The notes under the pieces: generated by a model | Seen by the model: only the letters and a program-made list of their open reading frames with translations | Databases searched by the model: none | What the model was told of the DNA's origin: nothing | Made by a program: the position numbers and the translations under genes | In this document: positions 49,515-61,400 of the stretch, one piece after another | Position numbering within the stretch: position 1 is the first letter of the stretch | Layout: every line of letters begins with the position of its first letter | NCBI GenBank assembly: GCA_033239005.1 | Contig: BSQZ01000124.1 | Span: 172,501-236,500, forward strand | Source of the DNA: Lamellibrachia satsuma | Lineage: Eukaryota; Annelida; Polychaeta; Sabellida; Siboglinidae | DNA length: 64,000 bases | Direction: 5' to 3'

Positions 49515-52009
49515 CAATCACAAAACACGTGACCAGTAGTCGCAACTACATTCTTAAAATTAGAACATTGTATAACTGTTGATATTCAATAGAATTATGT
49601 TACCAGGTTTCACGCTGCACGCAGGATCCAGTATTTAGCAGAAGGGATGCGGCACGTTTATTTTAAGATGGCTCAAGGCAAAATGTTGTTTTAACTGTCC
49701 ACCTGCAATTGTCATGATAAACGAAACAGCATTTAAAGTTTAAATTCGTTTAATTTTCCACTGGGAAATATCTCTTGTTCCAGTTGACCTCTCAAAGTAA
49801 GGATGTATTATATTGTGTCATGGAGCAAAAAAAAGTATGCTTTCGAAATGTCAAATAGATGTGCAATGTTACAACGTACGCTCACGCGTGTACGTCGTTC
49901 AAGAGAGTGCGTTGTAGTGTCAGGTGCTCTATACAGCTGGCGGGTTTTGTCCGATTGGTATGTAAGCACCATGATTAAATACATCATGTATTTACAGTTG
50001 TAAGACTTTACGGTTAAGCGTGCATGGATTCATTGATTTAATGTGAACCAATGGCTAGGTGAAATAACTAACAAACACTATGAATTATTAGATCATGTTC
50101 ACTAGAACGTCGGTAGCCTGAAATGTATAATAATTAATCGACAAAGCGGAAGTTTTGAGATGTGTGTCAGCCAAAGGCGGTATGGTTGTTAGATAATGAC
50201 TATCATGACACAATGTGGCACATGTTATGTTCATTCGGTTAACAGCTTGAACCACTTCGTGTTAAACCTCGAAGAGTTCGCGCTATCGACACAGTCATGT
50301 GCTTTTTAAATCGAACCATCGACTGCACCGCCCCACGATGCATTTTAAGCAGATTAGTGGCGCCTCCTAACGGACTGAACAACACTAATGTTTTCCGCAG
50401 TAGCGTTGTTTCTGGCTATGCACCGTGTCGAGTGCATTTTGGTTATTACTGTAACGTGTTACCTTTGTTTATGTACACCGTCTTACCGTGAAATTATTAT
50501 CGATATTATTAAGTGCAAATAACCATCCTCAATATATTCCTTTCATTTATCATGATGTTGTGACACACAAGTTGCGTCAGCACATTATGTTGACGATATA
50601 CCTAGATAGTATTATAATTTTAATAACGAAGATATCGCAGGAACGTGCTAGTTATGTCGGTGTTACTTGACAGTAAATTGTTTTGTTGTAGCAAGAACAA
50701 CAACAACAAATATTTGTGTCCCTGCGTGAACCATCGTGGTTTTTTTGCACTTAATTTTGTATCTATGAACACTGAAATTCGGAAGCACCTAGGTTTGTAT
50801 ATGCAAACAGTGATATATGGGAGCATTTTGTTATGTGCCTATAAACAGTGAATCGGATACTTACTTTTAGTGCGTAATACTCCACCATGACAAATTATGT
50901 TTGTATTACAGTGCTTACACTTGGTGGGACAGTTAAACGGCACAGAATCGATCGAATAATCCGTGTAACATAATACCAAATACTCATTCAAGTTGTTGAA
51001 TTTCTCTCGTGATTTCTACATTTCAAAAAACCCAAAAAGGGAATGCACACTATGCCCAACCACAGGACGAATCCACTTGATAATTGTTGTCACGGACATC
51101 TTCGCATCATTCACAGGACGAATTCAGCTCGACCATTTCCGTCATGGACATCTTAGCTATATACCTTTTTGTGTCATTCACAGGATGAATTGTGTTAAGA
51201 TATATGACGCTTTATAAATATACCTATTATTATTATTATTATTATTAAACTTTCTAACTGGAGTAATTCGCATTGTATGATTATTTTAGGTTTACTCTTT
51301 CTGTCATTTCCACACGCAAACACGGGCTAGGGGAACGAGTAGTCGATCCGATAATACTATGCTTGATACATTGTATCTAAGAATGCTTTTTACCCGGTTC
51401 CTTGCACAATAATGTTGCTCTCCAGTGTGTTCGTATTTACCGTGAATACGAGTCATGAACTCGAAAGTAAAAAGGGTGCCCGAGTTAGCTACTCGTAATC
51501 CATGTCAATACGACTTACATGATGTGTTGAACGCCATTTATAAGTCGTGAACTCGTACTCACGTTAAATACGAGTATGCCGGAACACAGAATACGTCTCA
51601 TAGGTGATTATTTCAATACTTTATTTGGCTGTTAACACGGGTCACAATAGAAACTGGGGTGCTGTCCTGAATCAATCCAATTTGTGTCTGACCAATGTGA
51701 ATGCCTCTGTTAAACCGTTGCACACAACGTCCAGTAGATAAGTCAGAGGGTCAGTTAGGGTCAGGCGTGTGGTCTGGTAGGCCGTGTTGTACTCATGTTT
51801 ACTCACCAGCTTTTGAACACGTTTTGTCAGTCCGCTCTCAGGAGCAGTTGTCTCTCGATTTCAAATCTGATGCAGCTTCCGCAGTTACATCTGTCTTGGT
51901 TAATCATGCTTCGTACTGTCATCCATTAACTATCTAACTATCCTCCTCGTTGTCTTAATATGTAACGCAAAATGCATCATATTTTGACAGATCTTATCCA
52001 CAGCAAACA
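49515..52009. other. intergenic between FReD C and relic D
   Basis: No gene recognised. ACAGGACGAAT-type repeats at 51052-51190 lead into a LINE/SINE-like tail (GACGCTTTATAAATATACC, then ATTATTATT, at 51205-51246). An inverted pair lies at 51429-51460 / 51548-51575. Confidence 0.55.
51185..51246 (+). mobile_element. SINE/LINE 3' tail remnant
   Basis: GACGCTTTATAAATATACC followed by (ATT)n resembles the GCGCTATATAAG tail and terminal ATT repeats of the LINE at 32.2 kb. Only the tail is recognisable. Confidence 0.5.
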
Positions 52010-52255
52010 TATGCATCTGGAATCAACTATGCCGCCACCTTCCTTTCTTCTACATCATTGACAGGTTCAGTGTTGTCTAAAGACGTCGGATACCGTTCCA
52101 TCTCTTATTCGACAGAACTTGGGAGGAATTCAATAACTGATTCGGTGACGTCAGTGGCGAGTTCTGGCTCGGTTTGGAGAAACTGTATCGAATCACGAAT
52201 CAGTCGTACTTGAAATATTCAATTCGATTTGAGATTAAACTGACATCAGGATAAA
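52010..52255 (+). pseudogene. FReD relic D
   Basis: A degraded fibrinogen-domain exon. It reads FYIIDRFSVV-stop-RRRIPF (for FPVFC...IQRR), LFDRTWEEFNN-stop-FGDVSGEF, WLGLEKLYRITNQSYLKY and SIRFEIKLTSG-stop. There are at least two internal stops, and the domain cysteine has been replaced. As in gene C, the sequence continues through the position where gene A has intron 3. No 5' exons were found nearby. Confidence 0.85.
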
Positions 52256-53975
52256 TTCGAATCCGCAAAAGAAAGACAGACTGGTCAACAGATGACAATG
52301 CACTGTAGTTACAGTGTCTCATTATCCGCTAGGTGCAATACCTCTTATTTTTCGCTAATCATTCTCCATTGTGTTATGTTGTTTGGTACATTTAATGTTT
52401 AATTAAACTGTCATGCGAGTTGCATTTAATTTGCAATTTGTGTTATGACTTGTGAAGTACACTTTGTTAATTAGAAATGCTTAATTAAGCTCAGTCTGTT
52501 TTACTCATGTAGAATTGTCATGCGAGGTCCATTTAATTTGCAATATGTTGATAGGTTTTTGCTAGGTAATGTTTTAAGAGGCATAATCAGGTAATTTTTA
52601 CAGGTACCTTAACATTGTCGGCGGGTGTAGCTTTATCATATTTGTGAACAGGTCAGGATTTCTTTGGCATACATGTGGGATATATGTACTTGAGATGGAT
52701 AACGTAACAAATAATGTATGACTAAAACTATCGAGCAAACTTCCTCATTGTTGATGTTCAGCGGTTTTAGTCATATTCTATTTAATGAGAAGCGTACGAC
52801 TTCATGCTAAGAAGACACTGACACAATTTGTGTATCATCAAGTGTTCATGGCATGCATACCCGGGTAGAAAGCTAGTTCGCAGTACGAATGAAAAATTTA
52901 TATTTCATATGTCGATAGACATATTACTACTTGGTTGGGAGATTGCCAATGCATCGACGATATTCAAGAAAGGGAGAAAATACACCGCGGCTAAACACAA
53001 ACCAGTGAGCGTGACTGCAGCAGCATGCATTACAATAGCATCTTTAGTATGGGTAATATGACAGCCCACAATTTAGTTGCTGACAAACAACAGAGTGGCT
53101 GGACACATATTGTGAAGAAGAATGTGAAGATGATACTTGAATTGATGTTGAAAAGTTCACAACAGCGCATCTTACGAAGTTGAAGGGGCAGAGTATAAAA
53201 CTCATTTGTGAGGTGGATGAAAGCTATCCACACTGCCCGTCAACAAGATGTCATTGTCAATGGTGCGCCTTCTTCTGTGCTAAGTGAAATCCAACAGGAT
53301 TGGTGTCCCTGGATCCATTCTTTTAACAACAATGGTTAGGTTGCGGTGCAAAGCAGAACAGAACCATATGACAATTGGACAAGGAAGCCACGAGCTTACC
53401 TAGAAGATTTCAATTATTATCCATCTATGTGAAACACGCCCTACTATTGTATTTGTAAGTTTTGTTTTTAAACATATTCACGCTGCTCGCATTTCAAAAT
53501 TTAATTAATATTTTTTTTAATTAACTTATGATCCTCTGCGAGAATACACACTTTCTGATATTCAATATACACTGTTTCTTCACTAACGTTACTTCATGTC
53601 CTCTAGTTTTTCTATATTCCTTAAAGCTGGTTCTTCAAATGGTTCAGCCCATCGCGAATCCGGTTCACTTATGTCCAGATGTGTAGTGTGTGACTAGTTT
53701 ATGTAATGTGTAGTGTGTGACTAGTTTATGTAATGTGCACAGCTTGTTTAATAAAAAAATGCCTATTTTTTTTTCAAATCATCGAAAGAATTGACTTTAG
53801 TCGTTGGATCTGGTAAGGATAAAAATAGTGGATATCCGAAATGGTAAACACTGTGTGGGTCAATGCTGATCATGGGCGCGACCTCCATCCTCTCGCCGAT
53901 CACATTACAAAGTTACGAAATTTCACCAAGAAAGAAAATCATTCCAGTTAATGCTTGAGGAAACATTAACTAATG
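52256..53975. other. non-coding intergenic stretch
   Basis: A 30-bp direct repeat (GTCATGCGAG, then CATTTAATTTGCAAT, near 52411 and 52517) and a 27-bp two-copy tandem (GTGTAGTGTGTGACTAGTTT near 53682-53735). No gene recognised. Confidence 0.5.
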
Positions 53976-54110
53976 TAATAGTTTGTGTGATGATTTCACA
54001 AAACAACTACATGTAAAAGTTATACAAACGAGCTAGCATGTTGCAGTGGATACTATGTAGGTTTGCAGTTTCGCAAAATTAATTTTAAATGAGACTAGCA
54101 AAACAATCGA
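53976..54110 (+). repeat. interspersed repeat, copy 3 of 3
   Basis: ATAGTTTGTGTGATGATTTC, ACAAACGAGCTAGCATGTTG and AAATGAGACTAGCAAAACAA match the copy at 19668-19805. Confidence 0.75.
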
Positions 54111-54399
54111 ATTGATTAAGCACCTATGAATGAGTAAAAATGCTTCCAAAATGTTCTCTTTTATATCATCTTAATCAAATTGTCTTTGTTGTTGTTAATC
54201 CACGTATTTCTCATAGCTAAGGTCTTTCAGTTCTGAAGTCAGTTTAGTTACTCTCCAATGTATTCTCTCTAGCGTATATATGTCTTTTCAATGTGTCCTC
54301 CAAGCTCGTACACAATATTCTAAATAAGGCCTAACATGTGCTTTATACAGAAGTATAACGACCTCTTTTTCCCTATATGCTACATTTTTCCTTATCCCA

Positions 54400-54500
54400 G
54401 AGACGTCGTGTTGGTGTTGGAGTGAACATGTCTGAGAGTGGATGAAGTGAAAAGCGTTTTGAACGGTCGTATGGACTGGATAACATGCTTTACGTAGTTT
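54400..54500 (+). mobile_element. degenerate SINE 3' remnant
   Basis: GTGAAAAGCGTTTTGAACGG, then TATGGACTGGATAACATGC, parallels AAAGCGCTTTGAGCAG and GGACTGGATACCGCGC of the SINE at 20.9 kb. The tRNA head is not recognisable. Confidence 0.55.
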
Positions 54501-55440
54501 AAAATGAGTAAACTAGGTACCCGAACGCAGTTTAGTCGCAAGCAGATTCAAACACTCGCAGAATCAATCAGCACTCGCTCCGTTCCAACCAATATGTTTG
54601 TATATTCAACAAGCAATCGCGCCCGCTTCAACCAGCAATTGCGCCGTTTCAACATGTTTCGCCGTTTCACCACCCTTTTGTCCGCTACGGCGCCTCATAA
54701 AGGACATTCAAATTGCAAAATTACAGTTTTGGTTTATTGGTGTTTGCTGACTCACTCCACTGGACGGACATTCTTGTTGATCCACGCGGTGCAATTGAAA
54801 GTCGCCCACATGAAGCCCATTTATCGCACTTCTTGCTTGAGATTAAAACCATTGTGTCACCTGAATGTGTCTCCTAGTAGCTCGCATCGCTCTGTCTAAT
54901 CAAGAACTGTCAACTTCTTGATCCAATGAAGACCTTATGTGAACACAAAGTTTCGCTGATATTTTGGATGGTGTCACTAGATATGTTATTTAATTTAAAG
55001 TATTCTATCATTTTTTAAAAACATCAATATCCTTTGAAGATGTCAAACTAATGGGCATAGGTGCTCAAATACTTGCAATGCTTTTTACATGTAATGCTTG
55101 TATTTGCTCAGAGATATGAAAGCCACGTGCAATAATCTATAGTGCCCGCTTACCATGGGAAGGGTGGTTATGATTAGGACGATTCCATATACTACTACTC
55201 GACGATTTCCTGTACTATGTATAATACGCATAGTAGATGGTTCTCTCTTATTTTCGATTAGTTTCGTTAGCCAATAGTGAATTATAATCACACACACACA
55301 CACGCGCGCGCGCTCGCACGGAAGCACGCACGCACGAACGCACGCACAAACACACACACAAACAAACACACACGCACACTCGCAAGCAAGCACGCACGCG
55401 TCACGCACACATACACACCACCCACGTACTTGTGCGGCTG
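54501..55440. other. non-coding stretch with CA-rich tract
   Basis: Open frame 54504-54899 matches nothing known to me. An irregular (CA)n/(GCAC)n tract lies at 55288-55425, just before a LINE fragment. Confidence 0.5.
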
Positions 55441-55625
55441 TTCGAGGTCAAGCAAGGCTGCGTGATGGCCCAACCATATTTAGCATGATGTTTTCCGCTG
55501 CGCTCACCGACGCCTTTCAAGATGATACCCCTGGCATCGAAATCAGATATCGCAAAGACAGCAAGCTATTCAATGCTAGAAGAATACAGGCGAAATCAAG
55601 TGTATACATTACTTACGTCGGCTAA
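55441..55625 (+). mobile_element. LINE reverse-transcriptase palm fragment
   Basis: The plus strand reads GVKQGCVMAPTIFSMMFSA then LTDAFQDDTPGIEIRYRKD and KLFNARRIQAKSSV before a stop. This is the RT block just ahead of the YADD motif in a common endonuclease-RT LINE group. The YADD itself is lost after a frameshift. Confidence 0.85.
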
Positions 55626-55834
55626 CTCAATGACGTACGTTACTCCTGTCTTCGTCCACACCATCATTGATATCAAATCATTCAAGTCAAATTATATTTT
55701 GACACCGCATATTTGTAAAAATAGAAATTTTATTAAATAATTAAAATACATTGCATTAGTGAATATAATTATTACAATACAGGCATCACATAAGATAACA
55801 CAATAAAAGTAAACATACACGTATAATATAAAGA

Positions 55835-55835
<1 letters not shown>

Positions 55836-55910
<75 letters not shown>
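55836..55910. repeat. (CA)n microsatellite
   Basis: About 35 CA dinucleotides preceded by a short TATA run. Confidence 0.97.
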
Positions 55911-55913
<3 letters not shown>

Positions 55914-56533
55914 TACGGAAAAAAACTTGATTAAAGAGAAAGGTTTTTCAGGTTCGTCTTAAAACGTCTAGAATCACGTTGCGTTCTTAGACCTATTGGA
56001 AGAGAGTTCCAGACGGGACAGCGTGGGACAGCGTCGCCTCGTGTAACGCCGGCTCTACGTAACTACTGGTGCTGCAACCTCGTGGAAAACAATCAGTAAT
56101 ATGACACCACGGAGTTGTTTGAAAATGTAAAGCTTTAACATAATTATCAGAAATAAATGTTTGTAAACATAATATTATGATATTTGTTATTGAATGTCCT
56201 ATACATGCACTGTGTCAGAACAGTGCTAAATCGATGTATTTCAATCTCCAATATTGTCGACATTTTAAAGTACTAATTCGGTGAGTGTAGTCTGCGAATT
56301 AGTACGCTTTGTACGAATACGTAAATGTTGACAGTTGTGCACGATCCCTAAGCACGCGACTTAAGTACACTACACCGAGTAAACCACATCATCATCATGA
56401 TAGTCATCGTCACAATCGTCGTCGTCATTATCGTCGCACCGTAATCACTAGCATCCCTCTATCTCGAGACATAATGGAGCTGAACTGTAGGTGACATCAG
56501 TGGTTTGCACAGCTTCTGATGTGACTAAAACGT
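55911..56533. other. non-coding stretch
   Basis: AGACGGGACAGCGTGGGACAGCGTC is a short 11-bp duplication (about 56010-56033). A CATCATCATGATAG-type patch lies near 56385-56440. No gene recognised. Confidence 0.45.
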
Positions 56534-57088
56534 CTATGTTACAGCAGGTACAAGTGTTGAGAGTTTGTTGTGGAGGCGTGATAGTCGATGGTCTTTCTCT
56601 CCGACGCTCTTCTCCATCCAGAGTTTGTTTCTTCTTTCTTCTGCCTTCCTGATAACACATCGCACAACCAGACGCCATTTGTTGCGGTCTGCTGTAGCAG
56701 ATTTCCAGGACTCGATGATTTGATATGTGCTCCTGCGAGGTGATGCCAAGTATATGTCTGAGGCATCCGTGATGGAAGCTGTTGAAGCGTTTTTTTCACG
56801 ATTCGCACATGTCGTCCACGCTTCACTACCGAAGACGAGGGTACCGTGGTCACAAGCCTGGCATACCCGTACCTTGATGTTCTCCGCGAGAATGCTGTAT
56901 TTTCCTGCATTTGTTCTGCTTTGCAGTTCCACACGTACCAAAGCGCACCGCACTAATACAATTTCCAGGTTATTCCATCGACGTTCTTGTATATCTTCTA
57001 ACTGCAGTAGCATATTAGAAAATGCCGATATATCCAGTTTATTGGCTATGTAGCATGTGTCTATATGTAATGTGTGAAGTGTATCCAT
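56534..57088 (-). mobile_element. LINE endonuclease-RT C-terminal fragment
   Basis: Minus strand: KVRVCQACDHGTLVFGSEAW, then TTCANREKNASTASITDASD, and after an internal deletion WKSATADRNKWRLVVRCV and KAEERRNKLWMEK. These are the post-RT blocks (YGSEAWTTYARQEK-like and ADR..WR) of the same broad LINE group as 55441-55625, but on the opposite strand, so it is a separate insertion or an inverted remnant. Confidence 0.83.
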
Positions 57089-57629
57089 GATCTGAGCTGT
57101 TCATCTACACCTATCCAACAGTTAAACACAGGTTTGAATAAATACACAGCCCACTATTTGTTGTGTCGTTCTTGCTGGACAAATACGTTCTGTACGGGTA
57201 TCTTATGTGCGGGTATCTTCTGGACAGGTCAATCCCAGCAGTACGAGCAAACATTTGCTGTGTTAATGTTTGTCAGGTATTTGTTTGTTAAGTACGTGCC
57301 TGGCTTGCATTGCTATGAGAACACAGCTTTATTATATTTTATCAATGCCATCAACACGTCCACGGACAAAGGACAACACTGATTAATGTTGATGTTCATG
57401 CTACATTTGATGAAAACAAGCATGCGTTCCTGGTTAACCATCACACGTGATCTCGCATGTCCCTGCAAGTAGGATGATGTCATTACCGGCGAGTGTCATC
57501 AGTGACGCTTTGTCAGACACAGCCAGTTTGATGCCAAGAAAAATGCTGACCTCGCTAATCTGTCTCGCGATTTTAGTCCGATTCTGTCGTACGATACGGC
57601 GTCGATTCTATGTAAGATTTTCACTAGTG
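57089..57629. other. non-coding stretch
   Basis: No gene recognised. Minus 57600-57450 reads DGVVYDRIGLKSRD-like residues that could be more LINE debris, but this is not secure. Confidence 0.4.
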
Positions 57630-57762
57630 TATGCCACAAACGCATACACACATACTGCATGTACACACATGTACAAACACATACACACATACTGCATGTA
57701 CACACATGTACAAACACATACACACATACTGCAAGCACACGCTACACACATATAGGCTAAAC
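57630..57762. repeat. 37-bp tandem repeat, about 3 units
   Basis: CATACTGCATGTACACACAT, then GTACAAACACATACACA, repeats at 57651, 57688 and 57725. It is CA-rich and unrelated to the 37-bp satellite downstream. Confidence 0.88.
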
Positions 57763-57856
57763 GTGCAAACACACGCATACACACACAAACACAATAAGTA
57801 TTACATTACATTGTATTATATAATTCGTGTACAGTCATCATTCGCGTTTGAGTTCA

Positions 57857-58215
57857 TAATGTCGGTTGTTGTAATGTTATCAGATGTGTTCACAATGCCG
57901 GCTGGTGTAATCTGATCAGGTGTTTTCCCAATATTGGTTGGTGTAATCTTATTATGAGTTTTCACAATGTCGGTTAGTACAATCTTATTATGACTGTTCA
58001 CAATGCTGGTTGGTATAATCTTGTCAGGTGTGTTAATAATGCCGGTTGGTATAATATAATTAGGTGTTTTCACAATGCCAACTGTGGTTGGTTGAATCTT
58101 ATATCAGGTGTGTTCACAATGTCGGTTGGTGTAATCTTATTAGGAGTGTTATCAATGTCGATTGGTGCAATGTTATCGGGAGTGTTCACTATTCTGTTTG
58201 GTGTAATGCTATCAT
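57857..58215 (-). repeat. 36-bp minisatellite, about 10 units, inverted relative to the 15-kb array
   Basis: Plus-strand units read GGTTGGTGTAATCTTATTAG, then GTGTTCACAATG. The reverse complement matches the 36-bp unit at 15044-15275 (AACATTGTGAACAC / ATTACA-CCAACC). The minus strand is open through most units with a 12-residue repeat (NTPDKITPTDIV). Copies here are more diverged than at 15 kb. Confidence 0.9.
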
Positions 58216-58443
58216 AATTTATATTAATATAGTGCGGCAGGGCGTATAAACATCTTGTCATAAATTGGTGGTGGTGGGTAAAAATGTATTTTAATTATGT
58301 ATTGAGAAATATAGTGAGGATGTATCTTAGTTAATGTTACAGGCTCACAGCGCTCAAACAGTGTTAGGGTACGGCTTGTTGCTAACCAAAACATATCCCT
58401 GCGGGTTTTTATTATTATTATGCATATCGAATTAGGAAGAATG
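58216..58443. other. spacer between minisatellite and satellite
   Basis: About 230 bp without repeats or genes. It contains (TTATTATTA) just before the satellite edge. Confidence 0.5.
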
Positions 58444-61400
58444 CGATGTGGCGGCAATAACAATAATGTGAAGTGGCGGCAGTAACAATAATGTGAAGTG
58501 GCGGCAGTAACAATAATGGAGTAAAGAATGCGATGTGGCGGCAGTAACAATAATGGAGTAAAGAATGCGATGTGGCGGCAGTAACAATAATGGAGTAAAG
58601 AATGCGATGTGGCGGCAGTAACAATAATGGAGTAAAGAATGCGATGTGGCGGCAGTAACAATAATGGAGTAAAGAATGCGACGTGGCGGCAGTAACAATA
58701 ATGGAGTAAAGAATGCGACGTGGCGGCAGTAACAATAATGGAGTAAAGAATGCGACGTGGCGGCAGTAACAATAATGGAGTAAAGAATGCGACGTGGCGG
58801 CAGTAACAATAATGGAGTAAAGAATGCGACGTGGCGGCAGTAACAATAATGGAGTAAAGAATGCGACGTGGTGGCAGTAACAATAATGGAGTAAAGAATG
58901 CGACGTGGCGGCAGTAACAATAATGGAGTAAAGAATGCGACGTGGCGGCAGTAACAATAATGGAGTAAAGAATGCGACGTGGCGGCAGTAACAATAATGG
59001 AGTAAAGAATGCGACGTGGCGGAAGTAACAATAATGGAGTAAAGAATGCGACGTGGCGGCAGTAACAATAATGGAGTAAAGAATGCGACGTGGCGGCAGT
59101 AACAATAATGGAGTAAAGAATGCGACGTGGCGGCAGTAACAATAATGGAGTAAAGAATGCGACGTGGGGGCAGTAACAATAATGGAGTAAAGAATGCGAC
59201 GTGGCGGCAGTAACAATAATGGAGTAAAGAATGCGACGTGGCGGCAGTAACAATAATGGAGTAAAGAATGCGACGTGGCGGCAGTAACAATAATGGAGTA
59301 AAGAATGCGACGTGGCGGCAGTAACAATAATGGAGTAAAGAATGCGACGTGGCGGCAGTAACAATAATGGAGTAAAGAATGCGACGTGGCGGCAGTAACA
59401 ATAATGGAGTAAAGAATGCGACGTGGCGGCAGTAACAATAATGGAGTAAAGAATGCGACGTGGCGGCAGTAACAATAATGGAGTAAAGAATGCGACGTGG
59501 CGGCAGTAACAATAATGGAGTAAAGAATGCGACGTGGCGGCAGTAACAATAATGGAGTAAAGAATGCGACGTGGCGGCAGTAACAATAATGGAGTAAAGA
59601 ATGCGACGTGGCGGCAGTAACAATAATGGAGTAAAGAATGCGACGTGGCGGCAGTAACAATAATGGAGTAAAGAATGCGACGTGGCGGCAGTAACAATAA
59701 TGGAGTAAAGAATGCGACGTGGCGGCAGTAACAATAATGGAGTAAAGAATGCGACGTGGCGGCAGTAACAATAATGGAGTAAAGAATGCGACGTGGCGGC
59801 AGTAACAATAATGGAGTAAAGAATGCGACGTGGCGGCAGTAACAATAATGGAGTAAAGAATGCGACGTGGCGGCAGTAACAATAATGGAGTAAAGAATGC
59901 GACGTGGCGGCAGTAACAATAATGGAGTAAAGAATGCGACGTGGCGGCAGTAACAATAATGGAGTAAAGAATGCGACGTGGCGGCAGTAACAATAATGGA
60001 GTAAAGAATGCGACGTGGCGGCAGTAACAATAATGGAGTAAAGAATGCGACGTGGCGGCAGTAACAATAATGGAGTAAAGAATGCGACGTGGCGGCAGTA
60101 ACAATAATGGAGTAAAGAATGCGACGTGGCGGCAGTAACAATAATGGAGTAAAGAATGCGACGTGGCGGCAGTAACAATAATGGAGTAAAGAATGCGACG
60201 TGGCGGCAGTAACAATAATGGAGTAAAGAATGCGACGTGGCGGCAGTAACAATAATGGAGTAAAGAATGCGACGTGGCGGCAGTAACAATAATGGAGTAA
60301 AGAATGCGACGTGGCGGCAGTAACAATAATGGAGTAAAGAATGCGACGTGGCGGCAGTAACAATAATGGAGTAAAGAATGCGACGTGGCGGCAGTAACAA
60401 TAATGGAGTAAAGAATGCGACGTGGCGGCAGTAACAATAATGGAGTAAAGAATGCGACGTGGCGGCAGTAACAATAATGGAGTAAAGAATGCGACGTGGC
60501 GGCAGTAACAATAATGGAGTAAAGAATGCGACGTGGCGGCAGTAACAATAATGGAGTAAAGAATGCGACGTGGCGGCAGTAACAATAATGGAGTAAAGAA
60601 TGCGACGTGGCGGCAGTAACAATAATGGAGTAAAGAATGCGACGTGGCGGCAGTAACAATAATGGAGTAAAGAATGCGACGTGGCGGCAGTAACAATAAT
60701 GGAGTAAAGAATGCGACGTGGCGGCAGTAACAATAATGGAGTAAAGAATGCGACGTGGCGGCAGTAACAATAATGGAGTAAAGAATGCGACGTGGCGGCA
60801 GTAACAATAATGGAGTAAAGAATGCGACGTGGCGGCAGTAACAATAATGGAGTAAAGAATGCGACGTGGCGGCAGTAACAATAATGGAGTAAAGAATGCG
60901 ACGTGGCGGCAGTAACAATAATGGAGTAAAGAATGCGACGTGGCGGCAGTAACAATAATGGAGTAAAGAATGCGACGTGGCGGCAGTAACAATAATGGAG
61001 TAAAGAATGCGACGTGGCGGCAGTAACAATAATGGAGTAAAGAATGCGACGTGGCGGCAGTAACAATAATGGAGTAAAGAATGCGACGTGGCGGCAGTAA
61101 CAATAATGGAGTAAAGAATGCGACGTGGCGGCAGTAACAATAATGGAGTAAAGAATGCGACGTGGCGGCAGTAACAATAATGGAGTAAAGAATGCGACGT
61201 GGCGGCAGTAACAATAATGGAGTAAAGAATGCGACGTGGCGGCAGTAACAATAATGGAGTAAAGAATGCGACGTGGCGGCAGTAACAATAATGGAGTAAA
61301 GAATGCGACGTGGCGGCAGTAACAATAATGGAGTAAAGAATGCGACGTGGCGGCAGTAACAATAATGGAGTAAAGAATGCGACGTGGCGGCAGTAACAAT

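Noticed and set aside
54504..54899. 131-codon plus-strand frame
   Set aside because: No domain, no repeat-free family resemblance and no splice context that I can recognise. It lies next to SINE debris, so it was not called a gene.
56727..57053. Plus-strand 108-codon frame
   Set aside because: It is antisense to a recognisable LINE C-terminal fragment on the minus strand.
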